Source of the DNA: Cytobacillus luteolus
GTDB lineage: Bacteria; Bacillota; Bacilli; Bacillales; Bacillaceae_L
Length of the DNA stretch: 64,000 nt
Direction of reading: 5' to 3'
Assembly: GCF_017873715.1 (NCBI RefSeq)
Contig: NZ_JAGGKM010000006.1
Location: forward strand, 1-64,000
Each line of letters opens with the position of its first letter. Positions within the stretch are counted from its first letter, which is position 1. Below, one piece after another: positions 1-8,800 of this stretch. The notes beneath the pieces were generated by a model that worked only from the letters and a program-made list of their open reading frames with translations, was not told the DNA's origin and did no database searches. The translations under genes were made by a program, and so were the position numbers.

Positions 1-17
1 TCAAACTCTCCAATAGA
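1..17 (-). rRNA. rrs: 16S rRNA gene, extreme 5' end (cut by window edge)
   Basis: Read on the minus strand, the first bases spell TATTGGAGAGTTTGA, the standard 5' end of bacterial 16S rRNA (GGAGAGTTTGATCCTGG in Bacillus). Only the first bases of the gene are inside the window, so the rRNA operon runs leftward out of it. The position next to ygxA matches the rrn operon that follows ygxA in Bacillus subtilis. The exact mature end cannot be fixed from sequence alone. Confidence 0.85.
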
Positions 18-123
18 GTTGATTAGCTCATGCTAAAACAATTTTTAAAACAAACATTGACGCTTGTGTTGTGTTCAGTTTTCAAAGAACTTTTTAACTC
101 AATCGCTCGTAAGCGACTTTATT
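18..123 (-). other. rRNA operon leader with boxA-like antitermination sequence
   Basis: Between the second promoter and the 16S start the minus strand carries GTTCTTTGAAAACTGAACA (about 75-95), the boxA-like sequence typical of Bacillus rRNA leaders and spacers, which recruits Nus factors for antitermination. No gene fits here. The leader is about 100 nt, a normal length for the group. Confidence 0.7.
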
Positions 124-152
124 AATATAACATGCTGTGTTTTTTAAGTCAA
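124..152 (-). promoter_or_regulatory. rRNA promoter P2
   Basis: On the minus strand TTGACT (147-152) and TATATT (124-129) are separated by 17 bases. This is a near-consensus sigma-A promoter directly upstream of the 16S leader. Confidence 0.75.
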
Positions 153-208
153 CATGTTTTTTGTTTTTCTTTATCGCTGTTTGTTTGTGTATCGCAGCGA
201 CGAAATAT

Positions 209-238
209 AATATACCACGTATTCTTTTATAGAGTCAA
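209..238 (-). promoter_or_regulatory. rRNA promoter P1
   Basis: On the minus strand TTGACT (233-238) and TATATT (209-214) are separated by 18 bases, about 85 bp upstream of P2. Tandem P1/P2 promoters are the usual arrangement of Bacillus rRNA operons. Confidence 0.7.
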
Positions 239-269
239 TACTTTTTCAGAAAAACTTTTTAGAGGTGAA

Positions 270-299
270 ATGGCTCCTATATTATTCTATAGAAGCCAT
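270..299 (-). terminator. Hairpin after ygxA, possible weak terminator
   Basis: An inverted repeat with outer arms ATGGCT/AGCCAT and inner arms CTATA/TATAG around a TTATTC loop lies about 10 bp past the ygxA stop codon. There is no clear T-tract on the minus strand, so termination is only likely from its position. Confidence 0.4.
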
Positions 300-308
300 A
301 CATTTTAA

Positions 309-1178
309 TCAGCTCAGAGCTGTGTATCTTCTATGGTAAATACCCACACCTTTTGTCTCGATTCTTTCAACGGATACTAGTCTTTTTTCGATTAGATATT
401 CTAGTAACACTTCTAAATCCACACTATACGACTCTAATTCCGGATGTTCTTCCATTTCACTGTAGGACCACGTTTCAGTTTTTGCATTCAGAACATTGAT
501 TAAGTGCTTCCCTCCAATTGCTGCTCGAGAGTGAATTAGAAATTCACTTGCAAGGAAAAGCAGCTCAAGTCTTTTGTTAATTGGCTCTTCACTTTCAATC
601 AGTTCCTGATAAAGCTTATGTATTTGAGGTTCCATTTGCTTCACTTGATTCCAGACAGTTACTTCTGGATGAAATCCTTTTTCAATTACAGATAATCTTG
701 CTAAATGATGAAGAGCGTGTACAACGTTGTTATAGGCATCCAGGTAATTTTTCTGTGCTAAAAATCCCTTTCCATCCTGATATCTTCTTATTAACTTAGC
801 AAATTCGATTCCCATTTTCTTTTGACGGTCGGACATAGGAAACTCATGATATTCTTCTTTTAAGTGTTGGATATATTCATTTCGGTCAAAAAGAACCTTC
901 CCATGTAGAACCCATTCCGAGACTTTCCGGTTAGTTCCGTATAGCAGCCAATTCTTTAGTTGATCATCCCTCACCGTGTATAAGGAAGCTTTTTGATTTT
1001 CGTATTCATAATGCCTTATTGTCATTTGTTTTTCTTGCTCTTTTACAATAACTAATATCACACTATCAAAGGAATCAGTAATCGCAAGTAAGCTTTTTGC
1101 TTTTTCTACCATAATGATTCCTAGCGTGTTTGTTTGACTCGCTCTTTCTTGATAAATAGGACGTAACAAATCTTTCAT
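309..1178 (-). CDS. ygxA: YgxA family nucleotidyltransferase-like protein
   Basis: A 289-residue soluble protein recognised as YgxA, which in Bacillus subtilis lies next to ygzB, perR and an rRNA operon, exactly as here. The family is annotated as nucleotidyltransferase-like, with a helical C-terminal half; no substrate is known to me. The ATG at 1178 is preceded by GGAGGA at good spacing. The C-terminal half (after about residue 120) is helix-rich, while the N-terminal part has the alternating pattern of an alpha/beta fold. I see no membrane segment. Synteny makes the name secure; the biochemical role is not established. Confidence 0.85.
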   Translation of the reverse strand: MKDLLRPIYQERASQTNTLGIIMVEKAKSLLAITDSFDSVILVIVKEQEKQMTIRHYEYENQKASLYTVRDDQLKNWLLYGTNRKVSEWVLHGKVLFDRNEYIQHLKEEYHEFPMSDRQKKMGIEFAKLIRRYQDGKGFLAQKNYLDAYNNVVHALHHLARLSVIEKGFHPEVTVWNQVKQMEPQIHKLYQELIESEEPINKRLELLFLASEFLIHSRAAIGGKHLINVLNAKTETWSYSEMEEHPELESYSVDLEVLLEYLIEKRLVSVERIETKGVGIYHRRYTALS

Positions 1179-1325
1179 TCAACTGTCCTCCATATTTATA
1201 GTTGTGTAATACTTTCGACAGGACTATCAATAAACCCTTTCTAAATAGAAAGTTTTTGGGTCACAAAATTTCCCCTTTTTAAAGCTATTATGTAATATGG
1301 TATAGTATGTATAGGAGGAATGAAG

Positions 1326-1679
1326 ATGGCATTAAAATATTCTAGTAAAATTAATAAAATTAGATCGTTTGCTCTTATCTTAATCTTTGTTGGGTTTGCC
1401 GTAATGTATGGAGGTATCTTCTTCCGTGAATCCGTTTGGGCAATGACCATTTTTATGTTATTGGGGCTTCTTTTTATAATCGCTAGTACAGTCGTTTATT
1501 TTTGGATTGGGATGCTTTCAACGAAAACCGTTCAAGTTGTCTGCCCTTCCTGCAACAAATCTACGAAAATGCTTGGAAGAGTCGACATCTGCATGTACTG
1601 CAATGAAACACTTACTCTAGATCCCGCTCTTGAAGGAAAAGAATTTGACGAGAGCTACAATCGTAAAAGTTTAAAATAA
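1326..1679 (+). CDS. ygzB: UPF0295 membrane protein YgzB
   Basis: A 117-residue protein matching YgzB. Two membrane helices (about residues 15-37 and 42-65) are followed by a small cytoplasmic zinc-ribbon-like part with two CxxC pairs (VVCPSCNK and DICMYCNE). The C-terminal [12 protein letters not shown] stretch is a hallmark of the family. I place the start at the second ATG (1326), seven bases after AGGAGG; the ATG at 1320 is only one base from it. The resulting 117 residues equal the usual family length. It is convergent with perR. Function unknown; the Cys pairs suggest metal binding. Confidence 0.88.
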   Translation: MALKYSSKINKIRSFALILIFVGFAVMYGGIFFRESVWAMTIFMLLGLLFIIASTVVYFWIGMLSTKTVQVVCPSCNKSTKMLGRVDICMYCNETLTLDPALEGKEFDESYNRKSLK

Positions 1680-1681
1680 AA

Positions 1682-1713
1682 AAAGCTGATAGCTACTTGC
1701 TATCGGCTTTTTT
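1682..1713. terminator. Bidirectional terminator between ygzB and perR
   Basis: A 12-bp stem AAAGCTGATAGC / GCTATCGGCTTT with a TACTT loop is flanked by A-runs on the left and T-runs on the right. It can therefore serve the convergent ygzB (plus) and perR (minus) transcripts. It touches the perR stop codon. Confidence 0.85.
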
Positions 1714-2149
1714 AATGTGCATTATTTTTCTGGCAATCCGGGCATTCTCCGTAAACTTCCATTCGATGTTTATTCACTTTAAATCCAGTAACATGTGCAG
1801 CTAACGCTTCTACCTCATCTAGGCCTGGATAATGAAAGTCTACAATTTTTCCACAATTATCACAAATAACATGATAATGATCTGTAGTGACATAGTCGAA
1901 ACGACTTGATGCATCACCGTATGTTAGTTCTCTGACAAGACCAACTTCACGAAATACTCTTAGATTATTGTAAACAGTAGCAACACTCATATTCGGAAAT
2001 TTCCCTTCGAGTGCTTTATATATATCATCTGCGGTTGGATGAGACATGGCATTTATTAAATATTCAAGTACCGCATGACGTTGAGGAGTGATTCTGACCC
2101 CTGTCTCCTTTAACGTTTCAAGCGCTTCTTTTAGTTGATTATTAGACAT
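1712..2149 (-). CDS. perR: Peroxide-sensing Fur-family repressor PerR
   Basis: PerR represses peroxide-stress genes (in relatives katA, ahpCF, mrgA, zosA, hemAXCDBL and itself) and is inactivated by metal-catalysed histidine oxidation. With the start at the second ATG (2149) the protein is 145 residues, the Bacillus subtilis length, and every key residue falls at the same number: His37, Asp85, His91, His93 and Asp104 for the regulatory Fe/Mn site, and Cys96, Cys99, Cys136 and Cys139 for the structural zinc. The winged helix includes the motif [16 protein letters not shown]. The ATG at 2155 is one base from AGAGGTG; that at 2149 is seven bases away, so it is preferred. A Per box lies upstream, consistent with autoregulation. 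Confidence 0.96.
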   Translation of the reverse strand: MSNNQLKEALETLKETGVRITPQRHAVLEYLINAMSHPTADDIYKALEGKFPNMSVATVYNNLRVFREVGLVRELTYGDASSRFDYVTTDHYHVICDNCGKIVDFHYPGLDEVEALAAHVTGFKVNKHRMEVYGECPDCQKNNAH

Positions 2150-2187
2150 CGCCATGCACCTCTTTTCTAAATAAAGATATTCTTACT

Positions 2188-2202
2188 TTATAATATTTAT
2201 AA
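2188..2202. promoter_or_regulatory. Per box upstream of perR
   Basis: TTATAATATTTATAA differs at one position from the 7-1-7 PerR operator consensus TTATAATNATTATAA and lies about 40 bp before the perR start. This fits known PerR autorepression. Confidence 0.75.
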
Positions 2203-2297
2203 TTAGTGTACCTTGTGATTCCTACTTTTGTCAATATTTCTACGTTTACTATATGATTAATCAAGGATTTTCATTACTGAGAATCACTTTCCTACTA

Positions 2298-2846
2298 TTA
2301 TTGATGAAGGGTTGGTTCTCCTTTTCCTTCTTTAAAGTTTATGAACCTTGCTGCAACAAATAAAAAGTCAGAAAGACGATTTAAATATGAAGAAACTATA
2401 GGATTTACTTCATCACCAATAGCAACAGCTCTCCTTTCGGCTCTCCTTACAATTGTTCTCGCAATATGTAGAACAGCACCCGCTTCACCGCCTCCTGGCA
2501 AAATAAAGTTAGTTAGTTGCGGCAATTGTTGATCCCATGCATCAATCACTGCCTCTAGTTCTTTAATGTCTTCTTCAGTTAATTTCCACTTCACTTCCTT
2601 ACCTGTTGGTGTGGCAAGTTCTGCTCCAACATGGAAAAGTGTTGTTTGTATTTTACGTAGGATTTGAATAATGTCATCTTTTTCACTATAGGTAGCCTTT
2701 TGAATATGTGTTAAAGCTAAACCTATAAATGAATTAGCTTCATCACAAGTACCATATGCCTCAACTCTTAAGTCATTTTTAGATACTCTTTCTCCGTAAA
2801 TTAGAGAAGTCGTCCCTTTATCACCGGTACGTGTATATATTTTCAT
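2298..2846 (-). CDS. pduO: Cob(I)yrinic acid a,c-diamide adenosyltransferase, PduO type
   Basis: A 182-residue ATP:cob(I)alamin adenosyltransferase of the PduO/YvqK family, which makes the cobalt-carbon bond of adenosylcobalamin. The N-terminal motif KIYTRTGDKGTTSL (residues 2-15) is the ATP-binding signature. The stretch ILPGGGEAGAVLHIARTIVR and the later RRAER and LNRLSDFLF motifs are the conserved core of this trimeric helical enzyme. The ATG has AGGGGG upstream. It lies between perR and bcp on the same strand but appears to be its own unit. No other cobalamin gene is nearby, so it probably activates scavenged cobalamin. Confidence 0.92.
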   Translation of the reverse strand: MKIYTRTGDKGTTSLIYGERVSKNDLRVEAYGTCDEANSFIGLALTHIQKATYSEKDDIIQILRKIQTTLFHVGAELATPTGKEVKWKLTEEDIKELEAVIDAWDQQLPQLTNFILPGGGEAGAVLHIARTIVRRAERRAVAIGDEVNPIVSSYLNRLSDFLFVAARFINFKEGKGEPTLHQ

Positions 2847-2935
2847 TATATTACCCCCTGTCTGAATCTATTATCTATATTATCAAGTCTTATCAATTAA
2901 GAAAATACAGTAAAAAGAGATCTATTTCCCTTTCC

Positions 2936-3010
2936 TCAAAAAAAGGTGCGGGAAATCAATTCCCGCACTTCAATCACGCTAACATCTGAGGAGGTATGCC
3001 CTACACTCAT
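2936..3010 (-). CDS. Possible 24-residue peptide overlapping a terminator
   Basis: On the minus strand AGGTGAG is followed after seven bases by an ATG opening a 24-codon frame (begins MSVGHTSSDVSV, ends SRTFF). Its last codons run through the hairpin and T-tract of the terminator at 2939-2970, with TGA directly after TTTTTT. The frame also contains CCTCCT, complementary to a ribosome-binding site. It may be a short translated leader, part of a small RNA, or chance. I recognise no family. Confidence 0.3.
   Translation of the reverse strand: MSVGHTSSDVSVIEVRELISRTFF
2939..2970 (-). terminator. Terminator downstream of bcp
   Basis: On the minus strand GTGCGGGAA / TTCCCGCAC forms a 9-bp GC-rich stem followed by CCTTTTTTT. 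It lies about 100 bp past the bcp stop codon. Confidence 0.85.
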
Positions 3011-3072
3011 AAAATACTCACCTGGCAGTCTTTTTGTATAGACGTATGCCTGTGTTTTGAAAAATAGGCTAT

Positions 3073-3537
3073 TTATCTTTCTTTAATTTCTTCTAATGCT
3101 TCTTCCACATGACCTTTTACCTTAACTTTACGCCACTCTTTTACGATTTGACCCTCAGGATTAATTAAAAAAGTGGAACGCTCGATTCCCATGTATTCTT
3201 TCCCGAAGTTCTTTTTTAGTTTCCAAACATCATAAATTTTAGCCACTTGATGTTCATCATCGACTAGAAGTTGAAATGGTAAATCATATTTCTCTGTAAA
3301 TTTTTGATGCTTCTCTGCTGAATCCGGGCTAACCCCTAGAATAACTGCGTTTAAATCAGAAAAGCTTTTATAGTGATCACGGAAGTCACAAGCTTGGGTT
3401 GTACACCCTGGCGTCATGTCCTTCGGATAGAAATAAAGTACAACATATTTCCCTTTGTAATCCGATAACTTAATACTTTCTCCATTGGTTGATTTTAATT
3501 CAAAATCTGGTGCTACCTTTCCAACTTCAACTGACAT
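3073..3537 (-). CDS. bcp: Thiol peroxidase Bcp/PrxQ (YgaF)
   Basis: A 154-residue thioredoxin-fold peroxiredoxin that reduces hydrogen and organic peroxides with thioredoxin as electron donor. The active-site block FYPKDMTPGCTTQACDFRD holds the peroxidatic Cys45 and the resolving Cys50 five residues later, the atypical two-Cys PrxQ pattern. The conserved arginine region (GIERSTFLI) is present. The start has a strong AGGGAGG-like site. It sits beside perR as in Bacillus subtilis (ygaF), but I see no Per box directly before it. Confidence 0.94.
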   Translation of the reverse strand: MSVEVGKVAPDFELKSTNGESIKLSDYKGKYVVLYFYPKDMTPGCTTQACDFRDHYKSFSDLNAVILGVSPDSAEKHQKFTEKYDLPFQLLVDDEHQVAKIYDVWKLKKNFGKEYMGIERSTFLINPEGQIVKEWRKVKVKGHVEEALEEIKER

Positions 3538-3602
3538 TACATTTCCTCCCTCAAACTAGTCTTTGCTTCTAGATTATCGAAAACTAGGCAGGAATACAAA
3601 TG

Positions 3603-4019
3603 TTAGTCCCTTTCATAATTTACGACTGAACGTACTACAAACGCAGTCGGCATAATGTACCCTAGTAACGCTTCAATAATTGATAGCCAACGCCCCACAC
3701 CAACTGGCGTTATATCTCCATATCCCACCGAAAAGAGAGTGATTGCACTAAAGTACATAGAATCCTGAAGTACAGAGAAAAAGTCACCGCTTATGTATTT
3801 TCCATCTTCAATTAAAATCGGTGCTCCTAACATGATAAATGAGGTATATATGATTCCGAATCCAAGTAACACCGTTATATAGATAAAAAATAGTAAAACA
3901 ATGTTTTCAAAGGAGATGTACTGATTTCTCTTTCTACTCATCGAAAATAAGGATTTTATGCTCATCACTAAACCTGCTATAACCATTGATAAAATAAATA
4001 ATGGAAACAAACCTATCAC
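3603..4019 (-). CDS. Small potassium channel subunit (two-pore-helix ion channel family)
   Basis: A 138-residue membrane protein with the potassium selectivity filter SVGYGD at residues 97-102, set between a re-entrant pore helix (about 85-96) and a final membrane helix (about 115-133). Two earlier hydrophobic segments (about 4-22 and 40-63) precede it. There is no RCK/TrkA-N regulatory domain, so it is a minimal channel, presumably a tetramer letting potassium pass. It starts close to a divergent promoter shared with hemL. The family assignment is firm; gating and physiological role are unknown. Confidence 0.85.
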   Translation of the reverse strand: MIGLFPLFILSMVIAGLVMSIKSLFSMSRKRNQYISFENIVLLFFIYITVLLGFGIIYTSFIMLGAPILIEDGKYISGDFFSVLQDSMYFSAITLFSVGYGDITPVGVGRWLSIIEALLGYIMPTAFVVRSVVNYERD

Positions 4020-4146
4020 CTCTATTAATAGGGTTCATTTATGTATACGAGAGGCTTGGTTAACTTAGTACTGTTATATGGACAAACTCCTTCGACAGTA
4101 TATATAGAAGGAACTAATCGAAGACGATTCGACAAGTGCGTGGCAT

Positions 4147-4178
4147 TTGTCGAAAAACTGGTCAATTCATGCTAAAAT
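4147..4178 (+). promoter_or_regulatory. Probable hemL promoter overlapped by an inverted repeat
   Basis: TTGTCG (4147-4152) and an extended -10 TGCTAAAAT (TAAAAT at 4173-4178) lie 35 bp before hemL; the 20-bp spacer is long, so the extended -10 must matter. The -35 is one arm of the inverted repeat TTCGACAA / TTGTCGAA (4128-4135 and 4147-4154). Confidence 0.45.
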
Positions 4179-4213
4179 AACCATGGATGTTAATTAGTAC
4201 TGGAGGTATTTAA

Positions 4214-5509
4214 ATGAACTTCTCTAAATCGGAAGAATTACATAAAGAAGCACTTGAACATATTGTTGGTGGAGTAAATAGTCCATCTCGTTCTTACAAA
4301 GCGGTTGGAGGTGGGGCTCCAGTTGTGATGGAAAGAGCTAAAGGGGCCTATTTTTGGGATGTTGATGGTAATAAGTATATCGATTATCTAGCAGCGTATG
4401 GACCTATTATAACCGGACATGCTCACCCTCATATTACAAAAGCGATTCAAGAGGCAGCAGAAAACGGCATATTGTACGGAACACCAACTCCTCATGAGAT
4501 TAAATTTGCAAAGATGTTAAAAGAAGCGATGCCTGCATTAGATAAGGTCCGTTTTGTGAACTCAGGTACTGAAGCAGTTATGACCACAATTCGTGTTGCA
4601 CGAGCTTATACAGGAAGAGATAAAATCATTAAATTTGCTGGGTGCTATCATGGACATTCAGATTTAGTTTTGGTCGCAGCTGGCTCTGGGCCTTCAACGC
4701 TAGGTACACCTGATTCTGCCGGAGTTCCTAAAAGCATAGCCCAAGAGGTAATCACAGTTCCATTTAACGAGATCGAACCTCTACGAGATGCCCTTGAAAA
4801 ATGGGGAGATCAGATCGCTGCAGTATTAGTTGAGCCAATCGTAGGGAATTTCGGGATTGTTGAACCGTACGAAGGATTCTTAGAACAAGTTAATGAACTT
4901 ACTCATTCAGCTGGCGCTCTAGTTATATATGATGAAGTCATTACTGCTTTCCGTTTTATGTATGGCGGCGCCCAAGATTTATTAGGGGTTAAACCTGATT
5001 TAACGTGCTTAGGTAAAATTATCGGTGGAGGACTTCCTATTGGAGCCTATGGTGGTAAAAAGGAAATTATGGAGCAAGTTGCACCACTAGGTCCTGCCTA
5101 TCAAGCTGGGACAATGGCTGGAAACCCAGCTTCAATTCTCTCTGGTATTGCTTGTCTTGAGGTTTTAAAACAAGAAGGTGTGTACGAGCAGCTTGATAAG
5201 TTTGGAGCTATATTAGAAGAAGGTATTTTAACACACGCCAAAACCTATAATATTCCTATTACGATTAACAGGCTAAAAGGTGCTCTAACGATTTACTTTA
5301 CGGATGAGAAAATTGTGAACTATGAACAAGCAGAAAATACAAACGGAGAAATGTTTGCTACATTTTTCAAGCTTATGCTTCAACAAGGGATTAATTTAGC
5401 TCCTTCAAAATATGAAGCTTGGTTCTTAACAATTGCACACACAGAAGAAGATTTAGATGTCACTTTAAAAGCAGTTGAACATTCTTTTAAAATTATGTCT
5501 GGTGAATAA
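4214..5509 (+). CDS. hemL: Glutamate-1-semialdehyde 2,1-aminomutase
   Basis: A 431-residue PLP enzyme of class III aminotransferase fold that converts glutamate-1-semialdehyde to 5-aminolevulinate, the first committed tetrapyrrole precursor. Visible family motifs: [15 protein letters not shown] near the N-terminus, [20 protein letters not shown] for phosphate binding, [15 protein letters not shown] with the PLP-contacting Asp, and [13 protein letters not shown] with the Schiff-base lysine at about residue 268. In Bacillus subtilis the copy here is gsaB, a second HemL outside the main hem operon, and the position beside bcp and perR matches. The ATG follows GGAGG at seven bases. An efficient terminator follows. 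Confidence 0.95.
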   Translation: MNFSKSEELHKEALEHIVGGVNSPSRSYKAVGGGAPVVMERAKGAYFWDVDGNKYIDYLAAYGPIITGHAHPHITKAIQEAAENGILYGTPTPHEIKFAKMLKEAMPALDKVRFVNSGTEAVMTTIRVARAYTGRDKIIKFAGCYHGHSDLVLVAAGSGPSTLGTPDSAGVPKSIAQEVITVPFNEIEPLRDALEKWGDQIAAVLVEPIVGNFGIVEPYEGFLEQVNELTHSAGALVIYDEVITAFRFMYGGAQDLLGVKPDLTCLGKIIGGGLPIGAYGGKKEIMEQVAPLGPAYQAGTMAGNPASILSGIACLEVLKQEGVYEQLDKFGAILEEGILTHAKTYNIPITINRLKGALTIYFTDEKIVNYEQAENTNGEMFATFFKLMLQQGINLAPSKYEAWFLTIAHTEEDLDVTLKAVEHSFKIMSGE

Positions 5510-5522
5510 ATATACATTTTTT

Positions 5523-5560
5523 AAAGTTAGGGTATTTCCACTTTCCCTAACTTTTTTATT
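5523..5560 (+). terminator. hemL terminator
   Basis: AAAGTTAGGG / CCCTAACTTT stem (10 bp) followed by TTTTTT, 14 bp past the hemL stop. Confidence 0.88.
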
Positions 5561-5627
5561 TTTTCTTTGAAAACGTTTACACCTTACTCCCTACTGTTTT
5601 GAGCAGTCTGAATTAAATGAATACTCT

Positions 5628-5639
5628 ATCCAATTGGAT
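5628..5639. promoter_or_regulatory. 12-bp palindrome upstream of the gltB promoter
   Basis: ATCCAATTGGAT is a perfect 12-bp palindrome ending 10 bp before the -35 of the gltB promoter, a typical activator or repressor position. It does not resemble the GltC site I know. Role inferred only from position. Confidence 0.35.
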
Positions 5640-5649
5640 GAATAGATAA

Positions 5650-5678
5650 TTGATTTCACTTTTTTACTATGGTAAGAT
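5650..5678 (+). promoter_or_regulatory. gltB promoter
   Basis: TTGATT (5650-5655), 17-bp spacer, extended -10 TGGTAAGAT (TAAGAT at 5673-5678). Transcription from here would give a leader of roughly 205 nt before the gltB start. Confidence 0.6.
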
Positions 5679-5776
5679 AAAGTATACTTTTCTGAAAATT
5701 TATTTTATTTGTTCTTTTTTTCACCGTGTAATCACTATCATTAACATAGTCTTACAATAATCTTATGCAAACAAAA

Positions 5777-5889
5777 ACTTACAGGAGGTGAAGGCTGTAA
5801 GTAGGGGGAATGTAAAGAATTCATTAATTGAATAAAACCAATTCTTTTTAAATCCATTATTATTAAACCCTCCTCAAAAAGCCGCATTA
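5777..5889 (+). promoter_or_regulatory. Structured gltB leader with misplaced ribosome-site sequence
   Basis: ACTTACAG / CTGTAAGT (5777-5784 and 5795-5802) is a perfect 8-bp stem whose arm and loop carry AGGAGGTG (5783-5790). That sequence is about 100 nt too far upstream to serve gltB. Its complement CCTCCT (5869-5874) sits where the gltB ribosome site should be. The leader may therefore fold in two ways. No open frame with a good start uses the AGGAGG. Confidence 0.4.
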
Positions 5890-8800
5890 ATGAAAAAAAA
5901 TTGGAGTCCAAGTACGTTTAGAGATTTCCACCATCAAGAGCATGATGCCTGTGGAATCGTATCCGCAATTGAAAAAAGAAGAATCCCCACAAAATTGAAT
6001 ATTGATACATGTATTAATGCCCTCGTGACAATGAATCACCGTGCAGGATTTATCAATGGTGAAGGTGACGGAGTAGGAATTCACATCGACATTCCCAAAG
6101 CGCTGTGGACAGAAAAGCTAGGAAAAGCTGGAGTGGATCCAAGTGTTGTGGATAACAAAAGCTTTATCGTTGGTCACTTTTTTATCAATCAAAACATCGA
6201 CCTCGAAGAAAAGAAAAACTATATTCGTCAGCTCTTTGTTGAAAACGGATTAGATCTTATTTTTGAAACAGATGAAGCGACCTCTTCAAGTGCTCTTGGT
6301 CCAATCGCCACACAGCAGGAGCCTCTTTTTTGGCAGGTTGCCTTAGTAGCACAATCTCTTGAGAATCTACCAAAATGCCTATTTAATGTTTCTATTGATA
6401 TCGAAGAATGTGGAAATGTACATGTTGCTTCACTTAGTAATTATCATGCCGTTTATAAGGTGTTAGGTGCTGGTGATATTTTACCTAAGTATTATCATGA
6501 TTTGGCCAACCCACTTGTTGCTTCAACAATGACACTAGGACATAACCGTTATTCAACCAATACATTATCTAATTTTTTCCGTGTTCAGCCCTTCAGCTTG
6601 CTAGGTCATAATGGTGAAATTAATACCATTGCAAAGCTTCGCGATGAGGCTAGGATGATTCATGTTCCCCTAACAGATGGCGGAAGTGACTCACAAGATT
6701 TAAACCGTACAATTGATACCCTTATATCACGTGATGGTTATAGCTTATTTGAAGCTGTCGACTTTATGTTCCCACCAATCATCAATGAAATGAAGGCCTA
6801 TCCAGAGCATTTACAAGATTTATATACGTATGCTCGTGAGGCATGGGGTCATTTTGCTCAAGGACCTGCGGGGATTATTTCTCGATATGGAGAAGAAGCA
6901 GTCTTTAGTGTTGATGCTCTCGGCTTAAGGCCAGTATGGATGCTAGAAACAGAAACCTCTTATTTATTTGCGTCTGAACCCGGTATCATCCCTTCTACCG
7001 AATATACAGCTGAGCCAAAACCACTTTCTCCTGGTGAAAAGGTTGGTATGCGCTGGGATACTAATGATACTATGCAGGTTTTCCATTACGCAGAGTTTCA
7101 AGAAGAGGTATATCAAAGAGTATCAAAAAGAGTGGATGTTACAGACTATCGCTCTAGATTATCGACACCTTCTTTCCCAAAAACAATTACAGTAACAAAA
7201 TCGTCTACTGTCCACAATGGACAATATTCTGCCTTCGGTTGGGACCGTGAGCATATTCAGCTGATTGAACAAATGGCTGAAAAAGGTGCTGAGCCTATTC
7301 GATCATTAGGTCATGATGCTCCACTTGCAGCCATCGACCCTGGTAGAAAGAATATAGCAGATTTTATAAAAGAAAGTGTAGCCGTTGTAACAAATCCTGC
7401 CATTGATCGTGATCGTGAAACAGAACATTTTTCAACACGTTCAATTATCGGCAAGCGCCCTTCCCTAGTTTCTGATGACAACAATGACTTTGTGATCGAG
7501 CTATCTTCACCTTTATTAATTGAAGGAAGTCAGGGCTATGATTGCTCTTCAACACTAGGTCAACCATCGTATGATCAGGTTGTGAATGCTTTTTCCGAAA
7601 AAAAGCTAACTCATTATTTATCTGCAACGTATACAGAGAATGAGAGTTTACAAGATGCACTCGTTCGTCTTGCAAAAGAAGCTGAGGATGCAGTAGAACA
7701 AGGTAAATCACTATTAATTATTGATGATGCGAATGCACATCAGAACGGAAATCTATGGATTGACCCACACTTAATTTTAGCTGCGGTCGACCAAGCATTA
7801 GTAGGTAAGCAGATTCGCCGTCATTGTTCAATTCTCCTTCGTTCAGGAGCGATTCGTTCATTGCATGATATTATTGTTGCTTACGGTCTTGGTGCGAATA
7901 TTATTAGTCCATATTTACTTTTTGCAACCGTTGTTGAAGAAACAATTCAGCCTTCTGTTAACCTATTCTCATCACTGAATAAAGGGTTAGAAAAGGTTAT
8001 CTCAACGATTGGAATCCACGAGCTACGTGGTTATGGTCGGTTATTCTCAGCCATCGGTCTGAATGAAGAGGTTGCCGATGTGCTACGAGTTGTAAATTTC
8101 CTAGGTTCTGAGTCTGTAGCCTATAACTTTGAAACTCTTACAAAAGATGCACTCGAACGTGCAGAAGACTTCAAGAATGAGAAAGCAAGACCTGGTAAGT
8201 TGTTCCACATGTTCCCGCGTATTTGGAAATCAATCGGTGATGTTGCCCAAACTGGGAATTATGATAGTTACCGTGAAAAGCTTACAGAACAAGAAGAAAC
8301 GAACCCTACAACGATTCGTCATCTAACTGCTTTGAAAAAATCAGATAAGAACGTTTCTCTTGAAAAAGTGAACATCGGCGTCGGAGACCATAGTCTACCA
8401 TTTGTCATTTCGTCCATGTCCTTTGGTTCTCAAAATGAAATTGCCTTCCGTGCATATGCAGAAGGTGCAGAACGCCTAAACATGATTAGTCTTAATGGTG
8501 AAGGCGGAGAAATTAAGGATATGCTTGGCAAGTATCCTCGCACAAGAGGACAACAGGTTGCGTCTGGTCGTTTCGGGGTAAATGCTGAGCTCTTGAACTC
8601 TTCTAATCTATTAGAAATAAAAATTGGTCAAGGTGCTAAGCCTGGTGAAGGTGGACATCTACCTGGTTCGAAGGTTACTGCAAAAATTGCAGAAGCTCGT
8701 AATGCAACCATTGGTTCAGATTTAATCTCACCTTCAAACAACCATGATATTTATTCAATCGAAGACTTGGCTCAAATGATTGCAGAATTAAAAACAGCCA

